In this document: one piece after another, positions 24,365-32,100 of the stretch
Position numbering within the stretch: the stretch's first letter is position 1
Layout: every line of letters begins with the position of its first letter
Source of the DNA: Simplicispira metamorpha
Lineage (GTDB): Bacteria > Pseudomonadota > Gammaproteobacteria > Burkholderiales > Burkholderiaceae_C
DNA length: 34,202 nucleotides
Assembly: GCF_004341365.1 (NCBI RefSeq)
Contig: NZ_SLXH01000033.1
Coordinates: forward strand, 1-34,202
Direction of reading: 5' to 3'
Notes under the pieces: model-generated
The model's database searches: none
Told to the model about the DNA's origin: nothing
The model's input: only the letters and a program-made list of their open reading frames with translations
Translations under genes and position numbers: made by a program

Positions 24365-25482
24365 TGAGTCTCTCCCGTTGCTGATGCCACGGATCCTAGC
24401 GGTACCGACAAGATTACGGAAGTTCCATGTCCCGGAGACCCACTGATGTCCAGCCAGCCGTTGACTGTTAACGCACGTTCTTGCAGGCCTTTGAGGCCAA
24501 ATGCTTTTGGTTTGTCGAGCGCAGCAGGCTCCAAGCCCTGCCCGTTATCGCTCACTTCAAGCGTCAGCACACCTTCTGAGTCTGAGAGGTCAATACGCAC
24601 TTGACTAGAGTTTGCATATTTGGAAATGTTGGTTAACGCTTCTTGTGCTGTACGGTACGCCACCAGTTGCACTGCATTGGGAACTTCAATGGTTTGTGAG
24701 CTGGTCCGTACTTGGGTGGGTACGCCCGTGCGGCGCTCGAAGTCCTCAGCGAGCCATTGCACAGCTGCGACCATGCCTTGATCTAGTATGTGTGGTCGCA
24801 GGTTCATCATGATGCGTTGGCTGGCACCAATTGCATGTTGCAACATACTCGTGGCTGCTTGTGCATGTTCACGCACGTCTGTTTGTGTAGTGTGGCGGTC
24901 TATCCACGCTAGATCAAAGCGGATGGCTGTCAATGCTCCCCCAATGTCGTCGTGGATTTCACGCGCAATTGCGGCACGTTCGTTTTCTATGGAGGTTTGC
25001 AGGTGTTGGGTTAATTCGGCCAGCCGCTTTTGCGAGGCTGCCAAATCCCGTGCAGTCTGTTCCCTCAGTAGCCTGGTTTGATGTACTTCGCAGGCCCGCC
25101 GTATCACGTGGGGCAGGCGTGTCATGTCATCCTTGAGCACGTAGTCGGCAATGCCCAAACGCATGGCATCTACTGCGGCTGCTTCTCCAATGGCGCCTGA
25201 AAGCAAGATAAAAGGTGGGTGGTTATGCTGCTCAACAGTGATTTGCCAAGCATCCAGGGCTGTGAAGCCTGGTAGCCTGTAATCTGCAAGTATCACATCC
25301 ACGTGAGTGCCTGTGAGCAGACGTTTGAACGACTCCAGGCAGTCTGCGTGTTGCACAGTGAATACCATGTCTGAGCGGCGCAAAACTGTGACTGCCAAGC
25401 GGTGATCTGCCAGTGAGTCTTCCAAGTGCAGAATACTGAGCAACTGCTCTGGTTCGGTGGGAGCCATGTGTAGCGCTATCAT
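24361..25482 (-). CDS. Histidine kinase with N-terminal receiver domain
   Basis: The 373-residue soluble kinase has a receiver domain first (Glu21/Asp22, phospho-acceptor Asp67 in ILADYRLPG, Lys117), then a coiled linker. A NarX/DegS-type HisKA_3 dimerisation domain follows, with His177 in IAREIHDDIGG, and an ATPase domain with N-box EALTNISKYA (Asn285) and G-box DNGQGL (312-317). No membrane helix or input domain is seen, so it may be driven by another kinase through its receiver. The start is uncertain: ATG 25482 or 25467, neither with a good ribosome-binding site; an open frame to 25620 runs through the intergenic region and is not family-like. Partner of the adjacent regulator. Confidence 0.88.
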   Translation of the reverse strand: MIALHMAPTEPEQLLSILHLEDSLADHRLAVTVLRRSDMVFTVQHADCLESFKRLLTGTHVDVILADYRLPGFTALDAWQITVEQHNHPPFILLSGAIGEAAAVDAMRLGIADYVLKDDMTRLPHVIRRACEVHQTRLLREQTARDLAASQKRLAELTQHLQTSIENERAAIAREIHDDIGGALTAIRFDLAWIDRHTTQTDVREHAQAATSMLQHAIGASQRIMMNLRPHILDQGMVAAVQWLAEDFERRTGVPTQVRTSSQTIEVPNAVQLVAYRTAQEALTNISKYANSSQVRIDLSDSEGVLTLEVSDNGQGLEPAALDKPKAFGLKGLQERALTVNGWLDISGSPGHGTSVILSVPLGSVASATGETQ

Positions 25483-25644
25483 AGGATACAAATTGGAACA
25501 AGCAAGGGTTTGGGCGCTGTGATGGCCATAGGCCATGCCAAGGTGAAATAGGGTGCAGGAGCACGGTCGTAGTGCCGTTGTCCTGCAGGGTGTGGCACTG
25601 AATACGGATGCACCATGCAAGCTACAGGCAGCGATGGAGAAACA
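25483..25644. promoter_or_regulatory. Divergent region between the two-component pair and the che operon
   Basis: The 162-base gap lies between divergent start codons and must hold promoters for both directions. An inverted repeat, ATGGCCATAGGCCAT, is at 25522-25536 and could be an operator. No FliA or sigma-54 box was convincing. The GGAG at about 25635 serves the CheZ-like gene. Confidence 0.4.
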
Positions 25645-26091
25645 ATGCAGTCAACACTAACAAGAACAGGACTCCCGGGAGTCCAGGTGCCTGTCATGGT
25701 GGCGGCAGATTTGCAGGATTCATTAATGGTGGTAATGCACGACCTGCACCGGCTGGAGGGGTTGCTGAGCCATGCAGCTGACAAGCTATTGGAAAATTTT
25801 GGACAGGCCAATGACGCTTTGAGTGACCCCGTTGTCGGAGAATCCGTTGAGCTTACAAATGCGCGCGCGGCGCTTCGACGTGCTGTCACAGAGCTACAGT
25901 TTCAGGATATGGCATCGCAGTTGATATGGCATACCACTAAAGTGTTGCAGGGGTGTGCGTTCAGGTTAGCAGCGGAAGCCATGGGACATGAAGAGGGCGA
26001 AGATGCTGCGCCATTTATAGAAATGGCACCAGATCGTCCCAACCCTGTGACTCAGAGTGAAATGGATGCTGGATCCATAGAGCTGTTTTGA
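25645..26091 (+). CDS. Small CheZ-like chemotaxis protein
   Basis: This 148-residue protein precedes cheY. It is largely helical, with a segment LQFQDMASQLIWHTTKVLQG whose Asp88 and Gln92 have the same D-x3-Q spacing as the catalytic residues of CheZ, the CheY-phosphate phosphatase (AQDFQDLTGQ in E. coli). It ends TQSEMDAGSIELF, which resembles the CheY-docking peptide of FliM (LSQEEVDALL in this genome). CheZ is normally about 210 residues, so this is shorter. ATG 25645 is chosen for its GGAGA; ATG 25615 would add ten residues. A CheY phosphatase is the favoured role, from motif and position, but full-length homology to CheZ is not established. Confidence 0.6.
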   Translation: MQSTLTRTGLPGVQVPVMVAADLQDSLMVVMHDLHRLEGLLSHAADKLLENFGQANDALSDPVVGESVELTNARAALRRAVTELQFQDMASQLIWHTTKVLQGCAFRLAAEAMGHEEGEDAAPFIEMAPDRPNPVTQSEMDAGSIELF

Positions 26092-26143
26092 ACGGCACAA
26101 TCCACTTTACAACGAATATTTTCAATTCTGCTGGAGCCTTTAC

Positions 26144-26506
26144 ATGCAATCGATTCTTGCCGTTGATGACTCTCCGTCCATGCGGAAAATGGTGTCTTTC
26201 ACCCTGACCGGTGCAGGCTACCATGTAGTCGAGGCGGTGGATGGTGAAGACGCTTACGAGAAAGCGCAAAACCAAGACATCGATCTGGTGCTCGCAGACC
26301 AGAACATGCCTCGCCTTGATGGTATTGGGCTGACACGCAAGTTGCGTGAGCACCCTAAATTCAAGACGGTTCCCATCTTGATTTTGACCACTGAATCCAG
26401 CGACCAAATGAAGCAGGCCGGCCGCAGTGCTGGTGCCACTGGTTGGCTGGTTAAACCCTTTGATCCCAACCGGCTCATTGAAGTGATCCGGAAAGTGATT
26501 CGTTAA
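26144..26506 (+). CDS. cheY: Chemotaxis response regulator CheY
   Basis: The 120-residue single-domain receiver has Asp8/Asp9, phospho-acceptor Asp52 in LVLADQNMPRLDG, the switch Thr82, and Lys104 in WLVKPF. No output domain follows, as in CheY, which carries the signal from CheA to FliM. A GGAG lies before the ATG. The gene sits between the CheZ-like gene and cheA in the same direction. It looks like the CheY type found as a pair with CheA in Gram-negative flagellar operons. Confidence 0.95.
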   Translation: MQSILAVDDSPSMRKMVSFTLTGAGYHVVEAVDGEDAYEKAQNQDIDLVLADQNMPRLDGIGLTRKLREHPKFKTVPILILTTESSDQMKQAGRSAGATGWLVKPFDPNRLIEVIRKVIR

Positions 26507-26545
26507 TGGCGATGGACAGGTACACCACGTACACAGGAGCCCCCC

Positions 26546-28663
26546 ATGGGTGAAACCTATCAAGAAGGCACTGGCGCAGGGGCGGATTTCGACCTCACCC
26601 AGTTTTATCAGATATTTTTTGAGGAGGCCGGTGAGAATCTGGATCAGATGGAGCGCATCCTGCTTGATCTAGACCTTACTGCTGCCAATGATGAGGAGCT
26701 CAACGGTATTTTTCGTTGTGCGCACTCGATCAAGGGTGGTTCTGCCACGTTCGGTTTTTCTGATGTGGCTGAGTTGACGCACCATATGGAGTCGTTGCTG
26801 GATCGCTTGCGCCGGCACGAAATTCAGCCGATTCCCGAGATGGTTGATGTATTGCTGGAGTCGGCTGATGCCTCTCGCAGCTTATTGGCTCGCCACCAGT
26901 CGGGCGGGCAAGGCGAGGCTGCATCTACCGCAGGCTTGGTGCGGCGCATCAGTGAATTGGCCTCAGGTGCGGTGCCAACACCTGTGCCTGCACCCCCGCC
27001 TGCGCCAGTTCAAGCACCCGCTCCGCAGGCACCAGCGCAGGCGCTGAGCGCACTGCCTCCGGGTGTTCGTCGCATTCAGGTGCGCATTGGCCCCTTGGAT
27101 CGGCTTGAGCAAGCAGATGCTGTCAAAGAGTTGTTTCGTGATATTCCAGGGCTTGGCACTATCAGTGATTTGCCGAGCGATCAGGCACAAACACGCCTCT
27201 TCGCGGTGGAAACATCATCCACGAATGACGATTTATTGGACTTGTTTGCATTCCATGTATCCAAGGAGCAAGTTCAAATACACCCGGTGGGCGGCATTGA
27301 GCAACAAGAGCTCGTAGACTCAGGGGCAGTGTCTGCCAAAGAAGGTATGAATGAGGAGCCTTACGGTTTCTTTGGAGACGCGCCTGGCGCACCCGCCACC
27401 GGTGTGGTTGCGCCTGTCGTGGCTTTGCCCGTGCCCGTACCCGCGCCTGTGCCACCAGCTGCCAGTAGTGTCCCTAAGGTGGCAAGTCAAGCACAGATGG
27501 AATCCACTACGATTCGTGTCGCTGTCAACAAAGTGGATCAACTTATCAACTTGGTGGGGGAATTGGTCATTACGCAGGCTATGCTTGCACAAAACAGCCA
27601 TGGTCTTGATGCCGCGGCATACCAGCAACTGCTAGCAGGATTGGCAGATCTGGATCGCAATACGCGTGACTTGCAAGAGTCAGTCATGTCTATCCGCATG
27701 ATTCCCATGTCGGTTGTTTTCAGCCGCTTTCCCCGAATGCTTCGCGATTTGGCCAATAAACTGGGCAAAAAAGTCGATTTGGTGACGTTGGGTGAAGCCA
27801 CTGAATTGGACAAGGGGTTGGTAGAGAAAATCACTGACCCTCTGACGCACTTGGTGCGTAACAGTGGCGATCACGGTATTGAGATGCCTGCTGATCGCTT
27901 GGCCAAGGGAAAACCTGAGCACGGCACCATCACGTTGTCTGCATCACACCAGGGTGGCTCCATCGTGATTGACGTGCGTGATGATGGCCGCGGCCTTTCA
28001 CGCGAGAAAATTCTGCGCAAGGCGCGTGAGCGTGGCATGGACGTATCAGACCAGATGGCGGATGCAGACGTCTGGATGCTCATTTTTGCGCCAGGTTTTT
28101 CTACGGCCGAGGTGGTTACCGATGTTTCTGGGCGTGGCGTGGGTTTGGACGTGGTCAAGCGCAACATCGCAGCCCTGAATGGAACGGTGGAGATTGAGTC
28201 CACCGAAGGCGTAGGCATGAAAGTGTCGGTGCGCTTGCCTTTGACCTTGGCCATCATGGATGGCATGTCGGTCGGAGTGGGTGATGAGGTCTATATCTTG
28301 CCTCTTTCCTCGGTGGTCGAGTCCTTCCAGGTCAATTCCGACGATGTGAGCACGGTGGCGCAGGGCGCCCAATTGGTGAAAGTGCGCGACGAATACATGC
28401 CCGTGATTGCTTTGGAGCGTATCTTCCAGGTGCCCCGATGTGATCCTGAAAAATCGAGCACTATCATGGTTGTTGTAGAAGCTGACGGTAGTCGCGTGGC
28501 TTTGCTGGTGGACGAGCTGTTGGGGCAGCACCAGGTGGTGGTGAAAAATCTGGAATCGAATTACCGTAAGGTGCCGAACGTTTCCGGGGCGACTATCCTG
28601 GGCGATGGCAAGGTGGCCCTCATTTTGGATATTGGTGGCCTGGTTCGCCGGGCGCGTCATTGA
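26546..28663 (+). CDS. cheA: Chemotaxis histidine kinase CheA
   Basis: The 705-residue CheA has an HPt domain with phospho-acceptor His60 (RCAHSIKGGSATFGF), a Pro/Ala-rich linker (about 143-172) and a P2-like domain (about 174-248, RRIQVRIGPLDRLEQADAVK). A second Pro/Val/Ala linker (about 280-310) leads to the P3 dimerisation helices (VDQLINLVGELVITQAMLAQ). The ATPase domain has HLVRNSGDH (435-443), DDGRGL (479-484) and GRGVGLD (529-535), and a CheW-like domain closes the protein (about 565-700). CAGGAG precedes the ATG. It phosphorylates CheY and CheB in response to receptors; no receptor gene is present in the window. Confidence 0.97.
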   Translation: MGETYQEGTGAGADFDLTQFYQIFFEEAGENLDQMERILLDLDLTAANDEELNGIFRCAHSIKGGSATFGFSDVAELTHHMESLLDRLRRHEIQPIPEMVDVLLESADASRSLLARHQSGGQGEAASTAGLVRRISELASGAVPTPVPAPPPAPVQAPAPQAPAQALSALPPGVRRIQVRIGPLDRLEQADAVKELFRDIPGLGTISDLPSDQAQTRLFAVETSSTNDDLLDLFAFHVSKEQVQIHPVGGIEQQELVDSGAVSAKEGMNEEPYGFFGDAPGAPATGVVAPVVALPVPVPAPVPPAASSVPKVASQAQMESTTIRVAVNKVDQLINLVGELVITQAMLAQNSHGLDAAAYQQLLAGLADLDRNTRDLQESVMSIRMIPMSVVFSRFPRMLRDLANKLGKKVDLVTLGEATELDKGLVEKITDPLTHLVRNSGDHGIEMPADRLAKGKPEHGTITLSASHQGGSIVIDVRDDGRGLSREKILRKARERGMDVSDQMADADVWMLIFAPGFSTAEVVTDVSGRGVGLDVVKRNIAALNGTVEIESTEGVGMKVSVRLPLTLAIMDGMSVGVGDEVYILPLSSVVESFQVNSDDVSTVAQGAQLVKVRDEYMPVIALERIFQVPRCDPEKSSTIMVVVEADGSRVALLVDELLGQHQVVVKNLESNYRKVPNVSGATILGDGKVALILDIGGLVRRARH

Positions 28664-28694
28664 GTGTGCCAACGTAATTTAAGGAGAATTCACC

Positions 28695-29183
28695 ATGAGC
28701 GTAATAAGCAAGACGGGGGAGGCTGCCTCTTCGGGGGCACGTGAGTACCTCACGTTTCGACTAGATCAAGAGGAATACGGGATCGATATCCTCAAGGTCC
28801 AGGAAATACGGGGCTATGAGCCACCCACCCGCATCGCTAACGCGCCTGACTTCATCAAGGGCGTTGTCAACCTGAGGGGCACTATTGTCCCGATTGTGGA
28901 TATGCGCTTGAAATTCAATTGCGCCCAGGTGGAGTACAACAGTTTTACGGTTGTCATCATCCTGAATTTGCGCCATCGTGTGGTGGGCATCGTGGTGGAT
29001 TCCGTCAGCGATGTGATGGAGTTAGCACCCGATAGCATCCGGGCTGCTCCGGATATTGAGAGTGTTATCGACAACGGTTGTATTTTGGGGCTCGGCTCTG
29101 TCGGTGATCGCATGTTGATCTTGTTGGATATCGAAAAACTGATGTCCAGTGTTGATATGGGTTTGGTGGCTGTAGGCGATTGA
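28695..29183 (+). CDS. cheW: Chemotaxis coupling protein CheW
   Basis: The 162-residue CheW links receptors to CheA. The domain begins after about 17 variable residues with YLTFRLDQEEYGIDILKVQE and contains RIANAPDFIKGVVNLRGTIV, then PIVDMRLKF. The length is within the family range. AAGGAGAA precedes the ATG and the gene follows cheA by 31 bases. Confidence 0.97.
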   Translation: MSVISKTGEAASSGAREYLTFRLDQEEYGIDILKVQEIRGYEPPTRIANAPDFIKGVVNLRGTIVPIVDMRLKFNCAQVEYNSFTVVIILNLRHRVVGIVVDSVSDVMELAPDSIRAAPDIESVIDNGCILGLGSVGDRMLILLDIEKLMSSVDMGLVAVGD

Positions 29184-29273
29184 GCCTGAGCGGTTGTCCC
29201 GGGTCGACACTGGTGCATCGCGATGTACCGATTACGGGGTGGCGACAAAAAATTGTTTCAGGATATACCGCGC

Positions 29274-30170
29274 ATGCGTCAAGCTTCAGCAACTCCTCTT
29301 TCTAAGCGAGGTGATCCTGTACGTCCCGCAGGCGGTGAAGAGTCATCAGGGCCGTTGGAGCAGGGACGCGAGTTCGCTTGGTCTAACGCCGACTTTTTGC
29401 GGGTTCAGACGCTGATTTACCAGCGTGCAGGCATTAGCTTGCATGATGGCAAGCACGCCATGGTCTACAGCCGACTGTCACGGCGTTTGCGCGAAACGGG
29501 GCATGCCAGTTTTCGGGAATACCTCGACTGGCTGGAGCGCCATGATGGCCCCGAGTGGCAGGAGTTTGTGAATGCGCTGACCACCAACCTGACAGCGTTT
29601 TTCCGAGAGCAGCACCACTTCGAGATTTTGGCAACGTACTTGCGCTCAAAACCTGCAGGAACGCCTTGGCGAGTGTGGTGCAATGCTGCATCAACGGGAG
29701 AAGAGCCTTACTCTATTGTCATCACCGCCTTGGAGGCGCTGGGGGCCAAAGCACCATTCAAACTGACTGCCAGCGATATTGATTCGCGCGTGTTGGCCAC
29801 TGCTGCACAGGGGGTTTATCGGATGGATGCGCTCAAAGGCTTGAGTTCAGAGCGGTTGCAGCGGTTTTTTCTGCGCGGAAAGGGAGGAAACGCTGGTTTG
29901 ATGCGTGCCAAGCCCGAATTGCGCAATGCTATTGAATTCATGATCGTTAACCTCATCCGTGATGACTGGCCGTTTCGTGAGCCTTTCGATGTGGTTTTTT
30001 GCCGTAACGTCATGATTTATTTTGATGCCGCAACGCAGCGTAGCGTATTAGAGCGAATCCATCGGGTGCTCAAACCCGGTGGCATGCTCTTCGTCGGACA
30101 CGCTGAGAATTTCAGCGAATCCCGGGATCTTTTCACCTTGCGTGGAAAGACCGTCTACGAACGCCGTTAA
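29274..30170 (+). CDS. cheR: Chemotaxis methyltransferase CheR
   Basis: The 298-residue protein is CheR, which methylates glutamates on receptors using SAM. It has an N-terminal helical domain (FLRVQTLIYQRAGISLHDGK), the SAM-binding segment WCNAASTGEEPYSI, and VVFCRNVMIYFDAATQRSVL near the C-terminus. ATG 29274 is favoured, with AGGA ten bases upstream; ATG 29223 would extend it by 17 residues without a ribosome-binding site. Length agrees with the roughly 280-300 residues usual for CheR. Confidence 0.95.
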   Translation: MRQASATPLSKRGDPVRPAGGEESSGPLEQGREFAWSNADFLRVQTLIYQRAGISLHDGKHAMVYSRLSRRLRETGHASFREYLDWLERHDGPEWQEFVNALTTNLTAFFREQHHFEILATYLRSKPAGTPWRVWCNAASTGEEPYSIVITALEALGAKAPFKLTASDIDSRVLATAAQGVYRMDALKGLSSERLQRFFLRGKGGNAGLMRAKPELRNAIEFMIVNLIRDDWPFREPFDVVFCRNVMIYFDAATQRSVLERIHRVLKPGGMLFVGHAENFSESRDLFTLRGKTVYERR

Positions 30171-30200
30171 CTGGTTTGCCAAGTTTCTGCGCCACGCTTC

Positions 30201-30962
30201 ATGACCACCATTCGATCTGGTTTCTCTACCCCCACTTTCATGGCGCAAGTGGGTGCTGCTGCGCCCGTGGTTTCCGAGCGCCGCAGCGTACCGCGCATGG
30301 CACCGTTCGCTCCCGAAATGCGCAGCGGGAGTGGGGTGGTCGTACGTGATTCCTGTCTGGATGAGCTCAAGGCCCGGCCCCGTCGGCCTGGGCAGGCGGG
30401 TTTCTTCTTTTTTGACCATCACTTCCAGCACAACGCCGTCAAGGTGTTGCCGGGTGAGTATTTTGTCTCCAATGAAAGCATGGTGATCATGACTGTGCTG
30501 GGCTCCTGCATTGCGGCATGTTTGTGGGACAGTCGCATGCAAGTGGGGGGTATGAACCACTTCATGCTGCCCGACGGTGATGCCACAGATGTTTCTGGGC
30601 GTTATGGCTCCTACGCCATGGAATTGCTCATCAACGAAATGCTTAAGCTTGGTGCCAGACGGGAAACCATGCAGGCGAAAATTTTTGGTGGCGCGCAGGT
30701 CATGCACAATTTCACCACCATGAATGTGGGTGAACGCAATACGCAATTCGTGGTGAGTTACTTGCGCACAGAACGCATTCCTATTGTTTCCGAGGACGTG
30801 CTGGATATTTATCCGCGCAAAGTGGTGTTCTTTCCTGCAACGGGAAAAGCCATGGTCAAGCGCTTGGCGCATGCCCACCCCGATGTCCTGGCGCAGGAGA
30901 AGCGGGGCAGCGCTGCCACAGTGGTTCAAACTACTGCTGGTGGGTCTGTGGATCTTTTTTAA
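30201..30962 (+). CDS. cheD: Receptor glutamine deamidase CheD
   Basis: CheD deamidates receptor glutamines and, in some species, binds CheC. The conserved part (about residues 70-235) has the catalytic Cys103 in TVLGSCIAACLWD and His120 in GGMNHFMLP, plus KIFGGAQVM. The protein as called is 253 residues, longer than the usual 160-210, because of an N-terminal extension of about 70 residues with little conserved pattern. The ATG at 30201 has no clear ribosome-binding site, and internal ATGs (30240, 30297, 30318) are possible. It lies between cheR and cheB, the normal order in Burkholderiales. Confidence 0.9.
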   Translation: MTTIRSGFSTPTFMAQVGAAAPVVSERRSVPRMAPFAPEMRSGSGVVVRDSCLDELKARPRRPGQAGFFFFDHHFQHNAVKVLPGEYFVSNESMVIMTVLGSCIAACLWDSRMQVGGMNHFMLPDGDATDVSGRYGSYAMELLINEMLKLGARRETMQAKIFGGAQVMHNFTTMNVGERNTQFVVSYLRTERIPIVSEDVLDIYPRKVVFFPATGKAMVKRLAHAHPDVLAQEKRGSAATVVQTTAGGSVDLF

Positions 30963-30977
30963 GGAAGAGTTTTGGTG

Positions 30978-32075
30978 ATGAGCAGGAAAATCCGGGTGAT
31001 TGTGGTGGATGACTCCGCGCTGGTGCGCAGTCTGCTCGCGGAAATCATCAACCGCCAGCGTGACATGGAGTGCATCGGCACGGCCAATGACCCATTGATC
31101 GCTCGCGAGATGATTCGGGAGTTGAATCCCGATGTGATCACCTTGGATGTTGAAATGCCGCGCATGGACGGTATTGATTTTTTGGGGCGCCTAATGCGCC
31201 TGCGCCCCATGCCCGTGGTCATGATTTCCACCCTGACCGAGCGCGGTGCCGAAGTGACTTTGAAAGCGCTAGAGTTGGGAGCGGTGGATTTTGTTGCCAA
31301 ACCGCGCGTGGGCCTTGCCAGCGGCTTGAATGAGCTGGCCAGCCAGATCGTGGACAAAATTCGGGTCGCTGCGGTAGCGCAGGTGCGGCGTATGCAGCGT
31401 GAACCTGTGGGCACTGCCGCAGTGGCAAATGCTGCGCAGCCAACCGCTTCCACGGCCAGCCTGCTGGGGCGCTTATCCACCGAGAAACTGATTTTCATCG
31501 GTGCATCCACGGGTGGTACCGAGGCGATCAAAGAAATTCTGGTGCATTTGCCCGCTGACTGCCCTGCTATTGTTATCACGCAGCACATGCCACCAGGCTT
31601 TACCACCAGCTTTGCTGCGCGACTCAACGGTCTGTGCCAGATCACGGTCAAAGAGGCTGTGCATGGCGAGCGCATCTTGCCTGGGCATGCCTACATTGCG
31701 CCTGGTGGCAAGCAGTTTTATGTAGGCCGCAGTGGCGCCAACTATGTGGCTGTGGTGGACGATGGCCCTCCCGTGAACCGGCACAAGCCATCGGTAGAAG
31801 TGCTTTTCAAATCCGCAGCCAGCGTGGTGGGGCGCAACGCGTTCGGCATCATGCTCACAGGGATGGGGGCCGATGGTGCCACTGCCATGCGCGAGATGAA
31901 AGACGCAGGCAGTTACAACTATGTGCAGGACGAAGCCAGTTGCATTGTGTTTGGCATGCCGCGTGAAGCGATTGCCAAGGGCGCCGCCGATGAGGTGTTG
32001 CCCCTGGTGCAGATCGCGCCAGCGCTGGTTGCCAGGTTGCGTGGCACTTCCGATCGGGGTTACCACCGCATTTGA
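30978..32075 (+). CDS. cheB: Chemotaxis methylesterase CheB
   Basis: The 365-residue CheB has a receiver domain (Asp11/Asp12, phospho-acceptor Asp57 in [13 protein letters not shown]), an Ala/Thr-rich linker (about 133-165) and the methylesterase domain with the catalytic triad Ser177 (GASTGG), His203 (TQHMPPGF) and Asp299 (MLTGMGADG). It removes methyl groups from receptors, opposing CheR. ATG 30978 is chosen with AAGGAAGAG upstream; the longer frame would begin TTG 30972. It is the last gene of the che operon and faces the convergent ABC-F gene. Confidence 0.97.
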   Translation: MSRKIRVIVVDDSALVRSLLAEIINRQRDMECIGTANDPLIAREMIRELNPDVITLDVEMPRMDGIDFLGRLMRLRPMPVVMISTLTERGAEVTLKALELGAVDFVAKPRVGLASGLNELASQIVDKIRVAAVAQVRRMQREPVGTAAVANAAQPTASTASLLGRLSTEKLIFIGASTGGTEAIKEILVHLPADCPAIVITQHMPPGFTTSFAARLNGLCQITVKEAVHGERILPGHAYIAPGGKQFYVGRSGANYVAVVDDGPPVNRHKPSVEVLFKSAASVVGRNAFGIMLTGMGADGATAMREMKDAGSYNYVQDEASCIVFGMPREAIAKGAADEVLPLVQIAPALVARLRGTSDRGYHRI

Positions 32076-32100
32076 GCGCAGCGGCAGCACCCGCGCTGCC

